Origin: Petrosia ficiformis | Taxonomy: Eukaryota > Porifera > Demospongiae > Haplosclerida > Petrosiidae | Assembly (NCBI GenBank): GCA_947044365.1 | Contig: OX345639.1 | Span: 5,715,444 to 5,779,443, forward strand | Direction: 5' to 3' | DNA: 64,000 nt | In this document: positions 11,996 to 23,900 of the stretch, in pieces | How positions within the stretch are numbered: position 1 is the stretch's first letter | Layout of the letters: each line of letters opens with the position of its first letter | Notes under the pieces: model-generated | Databases searched by the model: none | What the model was told of the DNA's origin: nothing | Seen by the model: only the letters and a program-made list of their open reading frames with translations | Translations under genes and position numbers: made by a program

Positions 11996-14900
11996 TTAAA
12001 ATTTAGCATCAACAAGTGGTAAATATTCCGAGTCAGGAGAGCTGTTCCTACGTCGTACTTTATAAGCCACTGCAACAACAGTTATCATGACAGCCAAGAT
12101 AAATACTGCCACTCCAACAGTAGTGCCTGTTACAATTGCAGCAAAACTATGGTCTTTACTATTATCTTTTGAATGTGGTTCATCATCAGTGTTCCCAATC
12201 TGAGAATTAAATACCTCGAGATTACTATTAATTCTTGTATAGAAATATGGAGCATCCTGTTACAATAGATGAAATAAAACAATATTAAAAGCAAAGAGAT
12301 TTTCTTACAGTTGATGGGCACTTAATAGGTCCCCCAAGTTGCCATCCTGTGTTTTTTCCTCCTACAGGTTCAAGCTATGATTTAAAAATATAGATCACTA
12401 ATAGAAACAATACACACACAATAAGAATACAATCATATTTATAGTACAATGAACCACATCTGGAGCTATATTTTGCAGATGTTATTCATGGTACTAGAAA
12501 ACAACATGCTTATCTCAAGTTTGGTGAAAGAATGCCAAGGTGCTTCATTCTTCTCCATTGCTGGCATTGATCACCAATTCAAACTACTATGTAGCACAGG
12601 TTTTGCGCAGGCTGTACAACTATAGCAGTTGAGGTGGGTGAGTACATATATTATATAATTATAAATATACATAAATGTATACGTATTATAATATGTAATA
12701 TTTATAATATAGGTTGTATTTGTCTCATCATGATTTTTCAAACCTGCCAGGGAAGGATGTTTCTAGCAGAGCTGAGAATCGGCTGAGATTCTAAAATTGA
12801 TTATCACTAACTACAAATCGATTGATAATTGATTAAAATCAGCAGAAGTAATTAGGCCAATTAAGTCAATTAATAGAGGGAACTCCTCCCATTTAATGAT
12901 CAGAAGGCTTCTTGTCACTTACAAACTGTACATTATTTGTTGTCACATGCTTGAAAAGCATATCTTTTGGAATAATAATTTATATTGATTATTAATCGAT
13001 TAATCATCCCAGTCCTAATTTCTAGTTGTACAGTAGCCCAAGGTGAAGCCGAGGGCATCCAAAGCTAGTACTGATACTAAGGGTCTGATAATCATATAGA
13101 GCCACTGTCGACCACACTATAAACAATGTAGTATATACTTTTGTATTGATAGGTCTTATATGAAAAATCAACACCAATTTGTTGTCATGGTAGCATATAT
13201 TTTTATATAATTACATACCATATTATTCCAAAGTGCTACAGCTCCTTCTTTGTGTCCTTTAGTACTGAAATGGAAACAATCTGGTGCAAAGTAACTCTTG
13301 TCTGGGTTATCATTTTCCTGTATGATAAAAGAGAAACATCAGCATATAATTGTCTACCTCTATATAGCAAGTGCATATTGTAATTACATCTCTTGGAAGT
13401 TCTACACCCAGAAAGAATGGTTGAATTACAACTGTAAAGTCATCTCTGTCGTTATACTTGTTATCCACCAATTTATTGCATTCTTCCTAATGGTTGGAAT
13501 ACGTCTAATGAAAATAATGAATATGTTGTTTGTACCTGATAATCTGCAGAAGCTTTTGAAGTATCATCATCATCATTCACACACTCACATACGAAAGCGT
13601 GTACTATGTCACAGAGGAATGATCGTAGAGGCGCAAGTCTAGTGATATCAATTATTTGTACAAGGTTTACAAATGTCCTTGGAAGCTGTTGGAGTAATAT
13701 ATAAGATATTAAAAAAATTTACAAATTATCTCTACCAGTATTAATTTTTCCTCCCACAAACCATACCTCGTCTTTTAGATAATCCAGTGCATCTTCAATG
13801 TTTTTGACATAATTTTCAGGTGAATATAGCTCTTTCTGAATAATAAATGAATGTTAATGTCATCAAGTAGAATAAGTATATGTAAGAAGATTTACAATAA
13901 GAGTTGTCTTCTTAAGTGAAAAAATAGACTATAAACTACTTGACCACTGCATTAAGCTACACTTTCAGTAGTATTTCTGATCATTGTAGCTTAATTTTCT
14001 AACAAACTGCAAACTACTATAGTGTTACTCTGGTAAATACAGTATATACCTATAGATGCATATAAGGCATTTGTTAAAAAAATAATATTCTATTATGAAG
14101 AACTGAAATTATATTTTGAAACTGACTATCAAAGCAATCAAAATAGCATGACTTTTTTTTGTTTCTTTAGACTGATTCAGAAATAAGCACAAGCCCTACA
14201 TAATTATTATCATGGTAATATCTTTTTTTTCTTTAAGCACAAGTACGCACTGCAGCCCCTATACTATTATATAGGTTTGCATTCAAATTTGTTATAGTTT
14301 ATTATTCTCACATTTTTACAATAGGCACACAGGTCATTTCCCCCGATCCACAAGGTCACAAGTTTCCAATCATTATTGAAGTCAATACTCTGAAGTGAAT
14401 TACTAATTAGGAGTACAAAAGCACAATTATTAAAAGTACCTTATCAGCTTTGATTTTATTCACAAGTTGCTCAGCTTGCCGCCTCATTGAACTTTATGGA
14501 ATACAATTATAAAGACATGTTTAAAAATTTTGAAAGATGTTTCACTGGTAACTAGTAGTTAACACTATCATAATTGCTTACTCAGATTTAGCTCCTGACT
14601 CAGCAACATTCAGTTTTGAATTAGAGCTGTCTGACTTTCCTGTCTTAATTGAAAATCCTCTGACATTAGGATTATACTTTTTAATAATATCTAACATCAC
14701 AAAATGAATATAATACTCATGTAAGATTTAGAACAGACATACTTGGCAATGTTGTTACAGAAGACAAATCATTATCTCCACCGATACTATATATGTTGTG
14801 AATTCAAAAGCAATAATAAAACAAAAATAAGAAATAACATCTGATTCATACAAATAAATTATGACAACAAAATTTAATATAGATTTATACCTCCATGACT

Positions 14901-16008
14901 GCCCTCTATACTCTATCAAAGCTTCAAAAATATTTCTGGCTCCAGCTCCAAATGCAGCCTTTAATTATAAATATTATTTATACACTATGTGCATGCATGC
15001 ATGTATGTATGTTATGCATTGTATATTTACCGTTATGGAGTCTCCCATAGCAGCAACAACTTTTATATCATAAGGGGTCAATTCATGAACTGTATCAATG
15101 AGATATTTCATAAGGGTGTAATTGATGAATTATATGAATTATAATTATGGAGATAGTACACTTTGTGTAGGGCAGAAAAAAAACTTATGATGGCCGTCCA
15201 TACATTTCAATTGAAACTTATGCAAACACTTGCTAATACCTATTTTCTTAAAAACTATGTAGCTATGCATATGTAGGGTTATATAGAAGTGGTTAGTTTA
15301 ATTTTGTTGCAATTGTGCCATGATTATCACTGTGTGTTTTTCAACTTTGAGCATTTTTTGAAATAAAATTTTTTTATCATTACTTGTTAATTTATGTGTG
15401 ATGTACAATGACATACTATTTTTTGCTTCAGATGGAGGTACTGAATCAACCGTACATGGAAAGTCTATCCCAATGGCCTATAGTAAATGTGTTTATGTAA
15501 ATATGTAAATAATATCAACATACATTACATACTTGCACATCCCATGAAGTGAGGTTGGTTTGATCTGTTATATCACTCTGCTCCTCAACTGATTGGAATG
15601 CATCTTGCATTGTCTGGTAGTAGTCACCTGACAACGTATAATATAAAGTATTCTTATTGTGTAGGTAATTATGCATATTCTGCATAGTTTCAATCACATG
15701 CAGAGTGGCTATCACAACAATATAATTAGATTTTCAGTATTGTTTCTTTGTACTTCAAGTATCAATGCAATTGCAATTTCAAACGTGCATTATCACATGT
15801 TCATCAACAGTGAAGATCCAAAAAACCCTCATTATTGTTTCAGTTGCAACAAACATTAGGACATAATTCATATGCAGTACATTATTCCCCAAGATATTTA
15901 TCGTATGTTTTAATTAAGATGAATAGCCTAATGTTACTCACTTTCATCAGCTTTTACTGCAGATATCACTACCAAGGCTAGATTTAACAGTGGATAAAGT
16001 AACTTCAT
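11996..16008 (-). CDS. Phospholipase-B-like GDSL lipase, signal peptide and C-terminal TM
   Basis: Fifteen coding exons read in continuous phase from the ATG at 16008 to the stop at 11996-11998, giving roughly 430 residues. The start gives a signal peptide ([20 protein letters not shown]). Family blocks follow in order: [21 protein letters not shown] with the nucleophile Ser; [29 protein letters not shown]; and [14 protein letters not shown] with the catalytic Asp and His. Near the end is [10 protein letters not shown], then a membrane helix (about 21 residues, [20 protein letters not shown]) and a short basic cytoplasmic tail. Membrane phospholipase B1 enzymes of this family hydrolyse phospholipid and lysophospholipid acyl esters outside the cell. 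Human PLB1 has four such repeats; this protein has one. The first two exons are 15942-16008 and 15533-15627. It diverges from the bZIP gene at 16377. Confidence 0.9.
12767..13017. mobile_element. hAT-like MITE, family 1, copy 1
   Basis: It starts CAGAGCTGAGAATCGGCTGA and ends ATCCCAGTCCTA. It is flanked by GTTTCTAG and ATTTCTAG (7 of 8 bases match), an 8-bp target duplication. It matches the longer copy at 19241-19537 in reverse orientation and the partial copy at 63815. It lies in the lipase intron between the DCFHF exon and the EPVGG exon. Confidence 0.8.
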
Positions 16009-16376
16009 CTCAACACGGAGTGCATACAAGCAGTCATATGATTTCCAATCACAATGTTTATATACATGTCCTTATATGTACACACATCGACGCATGCGCA
16101 GTAACAAAGGTCTATTTTAGGTAACATTATTAGATTACGTCATGTACAATTCACTATTTCACCAAGGAGGAGACTGGATTGCATCAGTTTTGACCGATAT
16201 CAAGAAATTTGAAGAAAGTTTTACAAGCTATAAAAGCAAATTCTCTTCAACACTTTTAGTGTTTACAATGTAAGTCAGTCATGGAATTGTTTTAAGTGAG
16301 CAGTACAAGTAATAACTATAATTACACATAATCATGGACATAATTTGATGTTCTTTTTTTTGTCTACGTTACAGAT
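16009..16376. promoter_or_regulatory. Divergent promoter: lipase (-) and C/EBP-like bZIP (+)
   Basis: A minus-strand TATATAAA at 16057-16064 fits the lipase start. For the bZIP gene, TATAAAAG lies at 16229-16236, and a 5'-UTR intron runs from GTAAGT at 16270 to TTACAG at 16374, two bases before the ATG. Upstream are ATTGCATCA (16178-16186), the reverse complement of TGATGCAAT, matching the C/EBP-ATF composite (CARE) consensus, and TTACGTCAT (16135-16143), a C/EBP-CRE hybrid. No upstream ORF is visible in the inferred 5' UTR. Sites are read by motif only. Confidence 0.65.
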
Positions 16377-17111
16377 ATGGAAGGAAGTTTTTATAATCCT
16401 AATCAGCTGTTTGTTGCTACTAAGGAGCCTAGTGTCACATACGACTCCGCTTTGGCCCCACTTAGTGCTGCTCAGCATCAAGTTTTGGGTATATACCAAG
16501 ACGAAGAATCTATCGATTTCTCTGCTTTAGTGGAAGCCTGTGAGAAAACAGAAAGTTCTCCTATAACGTTTAGTAGTAACTGTAGCAGTGCAGGAGGTCC
16601 ATTATCAGGGTTTTACGACACATCAGAACAAGCCTTTACTTTTGACAACCTGATGCCTGGACTAAATACATTTAGTAATGATAATAATGGATTCCCCAAC
16701 ACACCAATAACTGATTTCACAACTCAATCACCATTAGCTGCTACCTCAGGAAACGCATCTGTATCTATGTCATCTTTAAGTGAGATACTTGTTGGTACTG
16801 ATCCAGCTCCTGGTAAAATGCCACGTCAAAAGTCTGGAAAGCAGTCAGCTTCCAAGAAAAAAATGGCAGATAAGAACAGTAACGAGTATCTTGAGAAACG
16901 AGAGCGTAATAATATAGCTGTAAGGAAGAGTAGAATTAAGACAAAACAGAGAGTTCAAGAAACCGAACAAAGAGTTAAGGAACTAGAAGATGAAAACACT
17001 CAATTACAGAGCAGAATCACTCTCTTAATGAAAGAGTTAAATGTTCTGAAGAGTCTGTTTGCTAGTGCTGGGGTACCTCATCCTCCAGTCAAAATGGAGT
17101 CAAATGAGTGA
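16377..17111 (+). CDS. C/EBP-family bZIP transcription factor
   Basis: The gene encodes 244 residues in one coding exon. The ATG follows a consensus acceptor by two bases. The basic region, about residues 170-192, contains RERNNIAVRKSR, the C/EBP signature. It is followed by a zipper (QRVKELEDENTQLQ, then LLMKELNVLKSLF) ending near residue 230. Residues 44-54, ESIDFSALVEA, resemble the ENSIDISAYID activation box of vertebrate C/EBPs. The N-terminal half is otherwise Ser/Thr-rich and low in complexity, as expected of an activation domain. C/EBPs bind TTGCGCAA-type sites as dimers and also pair with ATF4. Being single-exon in its coding part is typical of the family. It is tail-to-tail with KPTN. 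Assignment to the C/EBP family is firm; which vertebrate paralogue it resembles most cannot be said. Confidence 0.9.
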   Translation: MEGSFYNPNQLFVATKEPSVTYDSALAPLSAAQHQVLGIYQDEESIDFSALVEACEKTESSPITFSSNCSSAGGPLSGFYDTSEQAFTFDNLMPGLNTFSNDNNGFPNTPITDFTTQSPLAATSGNASVSMSSLSEILVGTDPAPGKMPRQKSGKQSASKKKMADKNSNEYLEKRERNNIAVRKSRIKTKQRVQETEQRVKELEDENTQLQSRITLLMKELNVLKSLFASAGVPHPPVKMESNE

Positions 17112-17772
17112 TGGACTTCCTCTCAGTGACAAATCTCTGTGTTATTGGTTGGAAATGATCCTCTCTGTACTACTACTATACAAACCGGAATGAAGGACTT
17201 TGAAATGGATTACGGATTATTATATCGAATGGAACTATTATCGAATACACATCATCACTTGATTGTCATCAAATGTTTTGTTTGAGTGATGTAAAAACAT
17301 ACTATCATTGTGCATACATTATTTTCACTTATATTTAAGTTTCTATGGCTATAAATAGTTTGTTACTATTTGTCTGTTCTCTTCTAATTTTGTTCTTTTT
17401 GGGATAATTACAAGTATTGAGTTTAGCATTGATTAGAAGAGTATAATGTAATTAGATCCTGACTACAAACAAATGATATATTTCATGGATCAGTGGTGTC
17501 AAATGGAAACGTGTTTCTCGCATTACATCATACTATAATTTATACATTTTATAAACAGTGCTGCTAATACACATAATAATGTGTTACATACATAAAAAAA
17601 TTATAGGAAGTTGTTCACATTCCATCTAGAATATTCTTCATAAATAGTATAGGAGATATATAGTACTCTTATTTATGATTTAAGGCGGACCCAATATTGT
17701 ATTATCAGTTGTGAACAATGTGTATAGAAAACATATCAACAATAATTATTATTATTTCAATTTAATATTCAG
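17112..17772. other. 3' tails between the bZIP gene and KPTN
   Basis: AT-rich non-coding sequence holds the convergent 3' UTRs of the bZIP gene (+) and KPTN (-). I saw no further exon. Confidence 0.5.
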
Positions 17773-17963
17773 TTAAGTGGTTGTTAATCTGTCATTTAGC
17801 ACTTCCAATCTTGGTAGACATATTTGACAAATTTGACTCAAATCATGCTATAAGGAGATAATGATTATATAAATTATATAATTATAATAACTAGCAGCCT
17901 ATATGCCGCAAGTGTCCAACCGTGTAGACTCAGCATTATCTATCATATTGACATGGACATGGA

Positions 17964-17997
<34 letters not shown>

Positions 17998-20900
17998 TAG
18001 CAAAAATCTAGTTCAATCTTCTGGTTTTCCCTGTATAATTAAGTACACTCTAAAGGTCATTCACATTCACCTTGTCCTCAAAAAAATGTTCATAACTTTA
18101 AGAATGACCAACAATCTTTTTTTACCTGTACAATTTTCATATAATTATCCTTCCTGTTCTTTTCTGTGTATGTCAATTGCTTGAGTTACAGTATAATCAT
18201 GTATTAACCTTATGACATTATACTATACACTATATTACATATAAAGTCCACATGATAAGTGTAACTCCATGGTTCTAACTATAAAACACTTCTAGTATTT
18301 AATTGTAACACTCTTTACTGTAATAATTGATCTTCATGGATGAATAGTGTTGAATGAAAACATGTTTTTACCTGTAAGATATGCAATCCTGCACTTGACA
18401 GAACAACAAGTTCTGATAAACCATCACCTGTGATATCACAATACATTACTTGATGAATTGGATGAGCAAATTCTCTTTCCCAAATCAATTCAGCTTCATA
18501 TTTTCGTGGAACAGCTATATACAGATGAGAAAATGTCATTAATTAACTGATGACCTCAAAATTAGGATTATGTAATAAATTATAGCGCATAGTTTAATAT
18601 CATAAGGATAATACATGAATATATATATTAGTGTTGTAACCATAATGTATTTTACGAACTAAATCACAGGCACACTGCAATTACTTAAAATAGCTCAAAA
18701 TCATTAGTTAATTGATACCAAAACCTGTTTAGTAAGCCTAACAATTACTAAAAGTGGTCACATACTCACCTGACTCTGTGCCATATGGACTGACACATGG
18801 GAATAAGACTATAATTGTCTAAATTATTGAGACTATGATTGTCCCATATGACTGACTATACAATAATATCATTAGTGAGTGCTGCTGTTCTACAACAAGT
18901 GTAACAAATTTAGATAGCCTAATTGTATCTCATAGACAAGTATAGAACAGAAAGTAGATATACAAATAGTATGTCTATTTGTATATCTACTTTCTGTTCT
19001 ATACTATACTTTCTGTTCTATACTATACTTTCTGTTCTATAGCTTCATGGCTAAGGGCTTTGCTGAAATATTATTTCAAGAATAAATTTATTTTGTTATT
19101 ATAAAGTTCAAGTAATTTCCACAATGAAGACATAGGATGTTGTTTTAGTGTGACCACCTTTAGTTACATGGTATATCTTCAAATTATTATATTACAATGG
19201 ATCCATAATTTAGTTACAGTTTAGTTAAATGTGTTTTAATTAGGGCTGGGACGATTAATCGATTAATCAATCGATATTGAAAATTCTTCTGATTATCGAT
19301 TATAAGTCTGTGATATCGATTATGCTAATTATTCCAAACGACATACTTTTCAAGCATGTGACGGCAAATAATGTACAATATGGAAGTGATAGGAAGCCTT
19401 TTTGATCATCAAATGGGAGGAGTTTCTGTATTAATTGACTTAATTGGCCTAATTACTTCCGCTGATTTTAATCGATTATCAATCGACTTGGAGTTAGTGA
19501 TGATCAATTTCAGAATCTCAGCCGATTCCCAGCCCTAGTTTTAATAGATGATTTAAACGAGTTTATGTGTGGGAGGAGGCTCATGTATGTGCATTCAGTC
19601 CATGTGGGCTTTAGTCCAAGTCAATGCTGTCTTGTCTTCCCACCCATCCTTCAACTCCCCTCTTCTGTTTATTCCCGCATTCAAAGTGTGAGCTATGTGG
19701 GCCTTTGTGGAGGTCTTCGGTAAGCATTGACCTCCACACTTCCCTCCAAGCAGAAGTTGGGCTAGGGCTCAGGCTTAGCCCTAGCTTTGTCTGGCATAGT
19801 CACGCCCATGAGAAAGCTGTGGCTATGCTAGACTATTAACCAGAGATTTGGGAAGGTCTACATATTGGCCAAGCTGAGTTTTATTTGAGTACTGACATCC
19901 CAGTCCAGACCCAGACATTAACTAAAATTCGAAATGCTATACTAAAAGATATTTAACTGACTATATTAAGTTAGTTAAATAACTAAAAGTTCCTTTTATT
20001 TATATTAATTATAGTTATAACAACAGACCTGTAATTTAGTTTGTCATTACTAAAAACGAGTTTTAATTATTGTACAGGACATCCCAAATGATAGCCAAAG
20101 ATATACATGCATGTATGTGTATAATTGAAAGTAACAATGAGTTTCCTTCCCTACCTCTTTCCAGTAATTCATACACCAACAGCCTCTAAAAGGACATGAA
20201 AGGTTATATCACTTCCTAATATGTAATACAGGAAGTGATGTTGCATAGTATATTAACTTTTGTCACTCTTTTGGCATCTGTTATTAATTCCTGTGTGACT
20301 ATAAATAGAATGTGCTATATATAGCTGACTGAAAATAGAATGGGCTAAATTTATAACTTGAACTTGAACTAGAACAGATCTTTGACTAATTATTAAACAT
20401 AAATGATCACATAAAACAAGCTATTCATGATTTAATTAATGTATATTCCAGTGAATTGTATGAGAGAGACTTACTCCAAAATATTATGTCAGACTCATTA
20501 CATGTATATCAGATTATATCATTAAGACTTACTCCTAAATACCAATTATATTAATTATATCAGACTCTTAAATACCAATCATATCAGATTATATCATTGA
20601 TTTGAGAAAGACTCACTCCTAAATACCATTTAAATGAAGTATATCAGACTCCTACATAAATTATATCATTAATTTGAGGGAGACTTACTCCTAAATACCA
20701 ATTAAATGAAGTATATCAAACTCCTACATGAATTATATCATTAATTTGAGAGAGACTTACTCCTAAATACCAATTATATGAAGTATATCAGACTCCTACA
20801 TGATTAATTTGAGAGAGACTTACTCCTAAATACCAATTAAACGAAGTATATCAGACTCCTACATGAATTATATCATTAATTTGATAGAGACTTACTCCTA

Positions 20901-23900
20901 AATACCAATTAAACGAAGTATATCAGACTCCTACATGAATTATATCATTAATTTGATAGAGACTTACTCCTAAATACCAATTATATGAAGTATATCAGAC
21001 TCCTACATGATTAATTTGAGAGAGACTTACTCCTAAATACCAATTAAATGAAGTATATCAGACTCCTACATGAATTATATCACTAATTTGAGGGAGACTT
21101 ACTCCTAAATACCATATCAGACTCCTACATGAATTATATCATTAATTTGAGAGTGACGTACTCCTAAATACCAATTGAATGAAGTATATCAGACTCCTAC
21201 ATGAATTATATCATTAATTTGAGAGTGACTTACTCCTAAATACCAATTATATGAAGTATATCAGACTCCTACATGAATTATATCATTAATTTGAGAGTGA
21301 CTTACTCCTAAATACCAATTAAATGAAGTATGTCAGACTCCTACATGAATTATATCATTAATTTGAGAGTGACTTACTCCTAAATACCAATTATATGAAT
21401 TATATCATTTTTGAATGATTGATTCCATCACTACAAATAATCTCAGGCAAACTCAGGCTTTCAGGCACCAGTCTTGGACTCAACCCAGGGAATGGCTTCC
21501 CCTTCCTCTTCCCCTTGACCCCTATCATTAGAAATTTCATTCTTTCAGGTTCTGGTAAACTCTGAGAAATGCTACTGAAGTACTCCATGCTCCTTAACAA
21601 TATCATGTTCAGTTTTCATTACTTCATTTACTATAAATTCATATTAAGAGACATCATTACCTTTCCATATGTTCCTAAAATAATCTGATTTTGGCCTGTA
21701 AAAGATAGATTGGCTATCTCTGAACACAAAACGCTATCATGAAGATCAGATGAGGGTAACATGAGAGGAGACTCCTGTAGTCCAGATTGGAGTACATCAC
21801 TAAATGATGAGGAAGAATAGAAAGAGAGAGAGACAAACAGAGAGGAACAGAGACAGACAGAGAGACAGAAAGAGCATGTACATGTATGTACATGTAGATG
21901 TATGTATGTAGATGTATGTACATGTATGTACATGTATGAACATGATACAGGAAATGGCTGACTTAATAGACATGTGGTTTATAGTAAACATGCCAAGCTG
22001 TCACGTAATATGTACTGTACATGTACTGTACATGTACATGTACAATGCTTGTACATGTACTTATGTACACATAATAATAATATGTTACTCATGTACAATG
22101 TACATGTACAATACATGAACATGTACTCATCTACAATGTACAATGCTTGTATATGAATACATTATACCCATGTACAAGGTACATAATAATAATATGTTAC
22201 TCATGTACAGTGTACATGTACAAACATGAACATGTACTCATGTACAATGTGCATGTACAATGCTTGTACATGAATACATTATACCCATGTACAAGGTACA
22301 TAATAATAATATGTTACTCATGTACAATGTACATGTACAATACATGAACATGTACTCATCTACAATGTACATGTACAATGCTTGTACATGAATGCACACA
22401 TGAACAATTGAAACTGATAATTACAAATTAAGCAAACAGACATAGTGATGTTATTAGTTTGATAAGGTATCCCTGATGAACAATGATCATTGCCATGTAC
22501 ATGTACATGTATATTAACTGACCAAGCCCATGGAATCATGATATTTCCTTATAATGTAATTACATGTATGTACATGTATATTAACTGACCAAGCCCATGG
22601 AATCATGATATTTCCTCACTATGTAATTATGTACATGTATATTAACTGACCTAGCCCATGGAATGATGATGTTTCCTTACTATGTAATTATGTACATGTA
22701 TATTAACTGACCAAGCCCATGGAATGATGATATTTCCTTATAATGTAATTATGTACATGTATATTAACTGACCAAGCCCATGGAATGATGATATTTCCTT
22801 ACTATGTAATTATGTACATGTTTGCAATACATACATGTATGTGACACCATATGTTATACGTAAATATTCCTCAACACCTGTGGGATACCAAGGCTGGACA
22901 TAAAAAAATTAATCATTAAATAATATTATGTACAAAATAAGATGTACATAGCCAACACACATACATGTAGTAATAATAAAACATAAATATACATGAAAAT
23001 TCATGTGCCTAGCATGCTAGCAAAAGAAGTAAAACATAATTGACAAACAAATACAACAAACAAGCAGCCACAATGGCTTAGATGATATTAAATGAGTCAC
23101 CATGGCTTGGATAAATAACAATCAGCCACCATGGCTTAGAAGATATTAAAACAGCCACCATGGCTTAGAAGATATTAAAACAGCCACCATGGCTTAGATG
23201 ATATTAAATGAGTCACCATGGCTTGGATAAATAACAATCAGCCACCATGGCTTAGAAGATATTAAAACAGCCACCATGGTTTAGAAGATATTAAAACAGC
23301 CACCATGGCTTAGAAGATATTAAAACAGCCACCATGGCTTAGATGATATTAAATGAGTCACCATGGCTTGGATAAATAACAATCAGCCACCATGGCTTAG
23401 AAGATATTAAAACAGCCACCATGGCTTAGAAGATATTAAAACAGCCACCATGGCTTAGAAGATATTAAAACAGCCACCATGGCTTAGATGATATTAAACG
23501 AGTCACCATGGCTTGGATAAATAACAATCAGCCACCATGGCTTAGAAGATATTGAAACAGCCACCATGGCTTAGAAGATATTAAAACAGCCACCATGGCT
23601 GTGAAGATATTAAAACAGGCACCATGGCTTAGAAGATATTAAAACAGCCACCATTGCTTAGAAGATATTAAATCAGCCACCATGGCTTAGAAAAATAACA
23701 GTCAGCCACCATGGCTTAGACAAATGACGATCAGCCAAAATGGCTTAGAAATGACGATCAAGTACAAGTACATGTACATGTAATGTATAATTATAGTATA
23801 CATAGTTATAACATAGTGTTTCATCCAAAGGGTGGTAACATGGTGCTCCCCCATCCTTTAATTATAAAGTTTATGCTGAAAAACACTGTTTTAAAATAAA

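Noticed and set aside
19624..19839. Plus-strand frame starting MLSCLPTHPSTPLF
   Set aside because: Isolated in a KPTN intron, no splice sites that join it to anything and no recognisable domain.
20455..23765. CRISPR-like arrays (regular repeats with spacers)
   Set aside because: The 'spacers' are the same repeat unit, the setting is an animal intron, and no cas genes exist; these are minisatellites.
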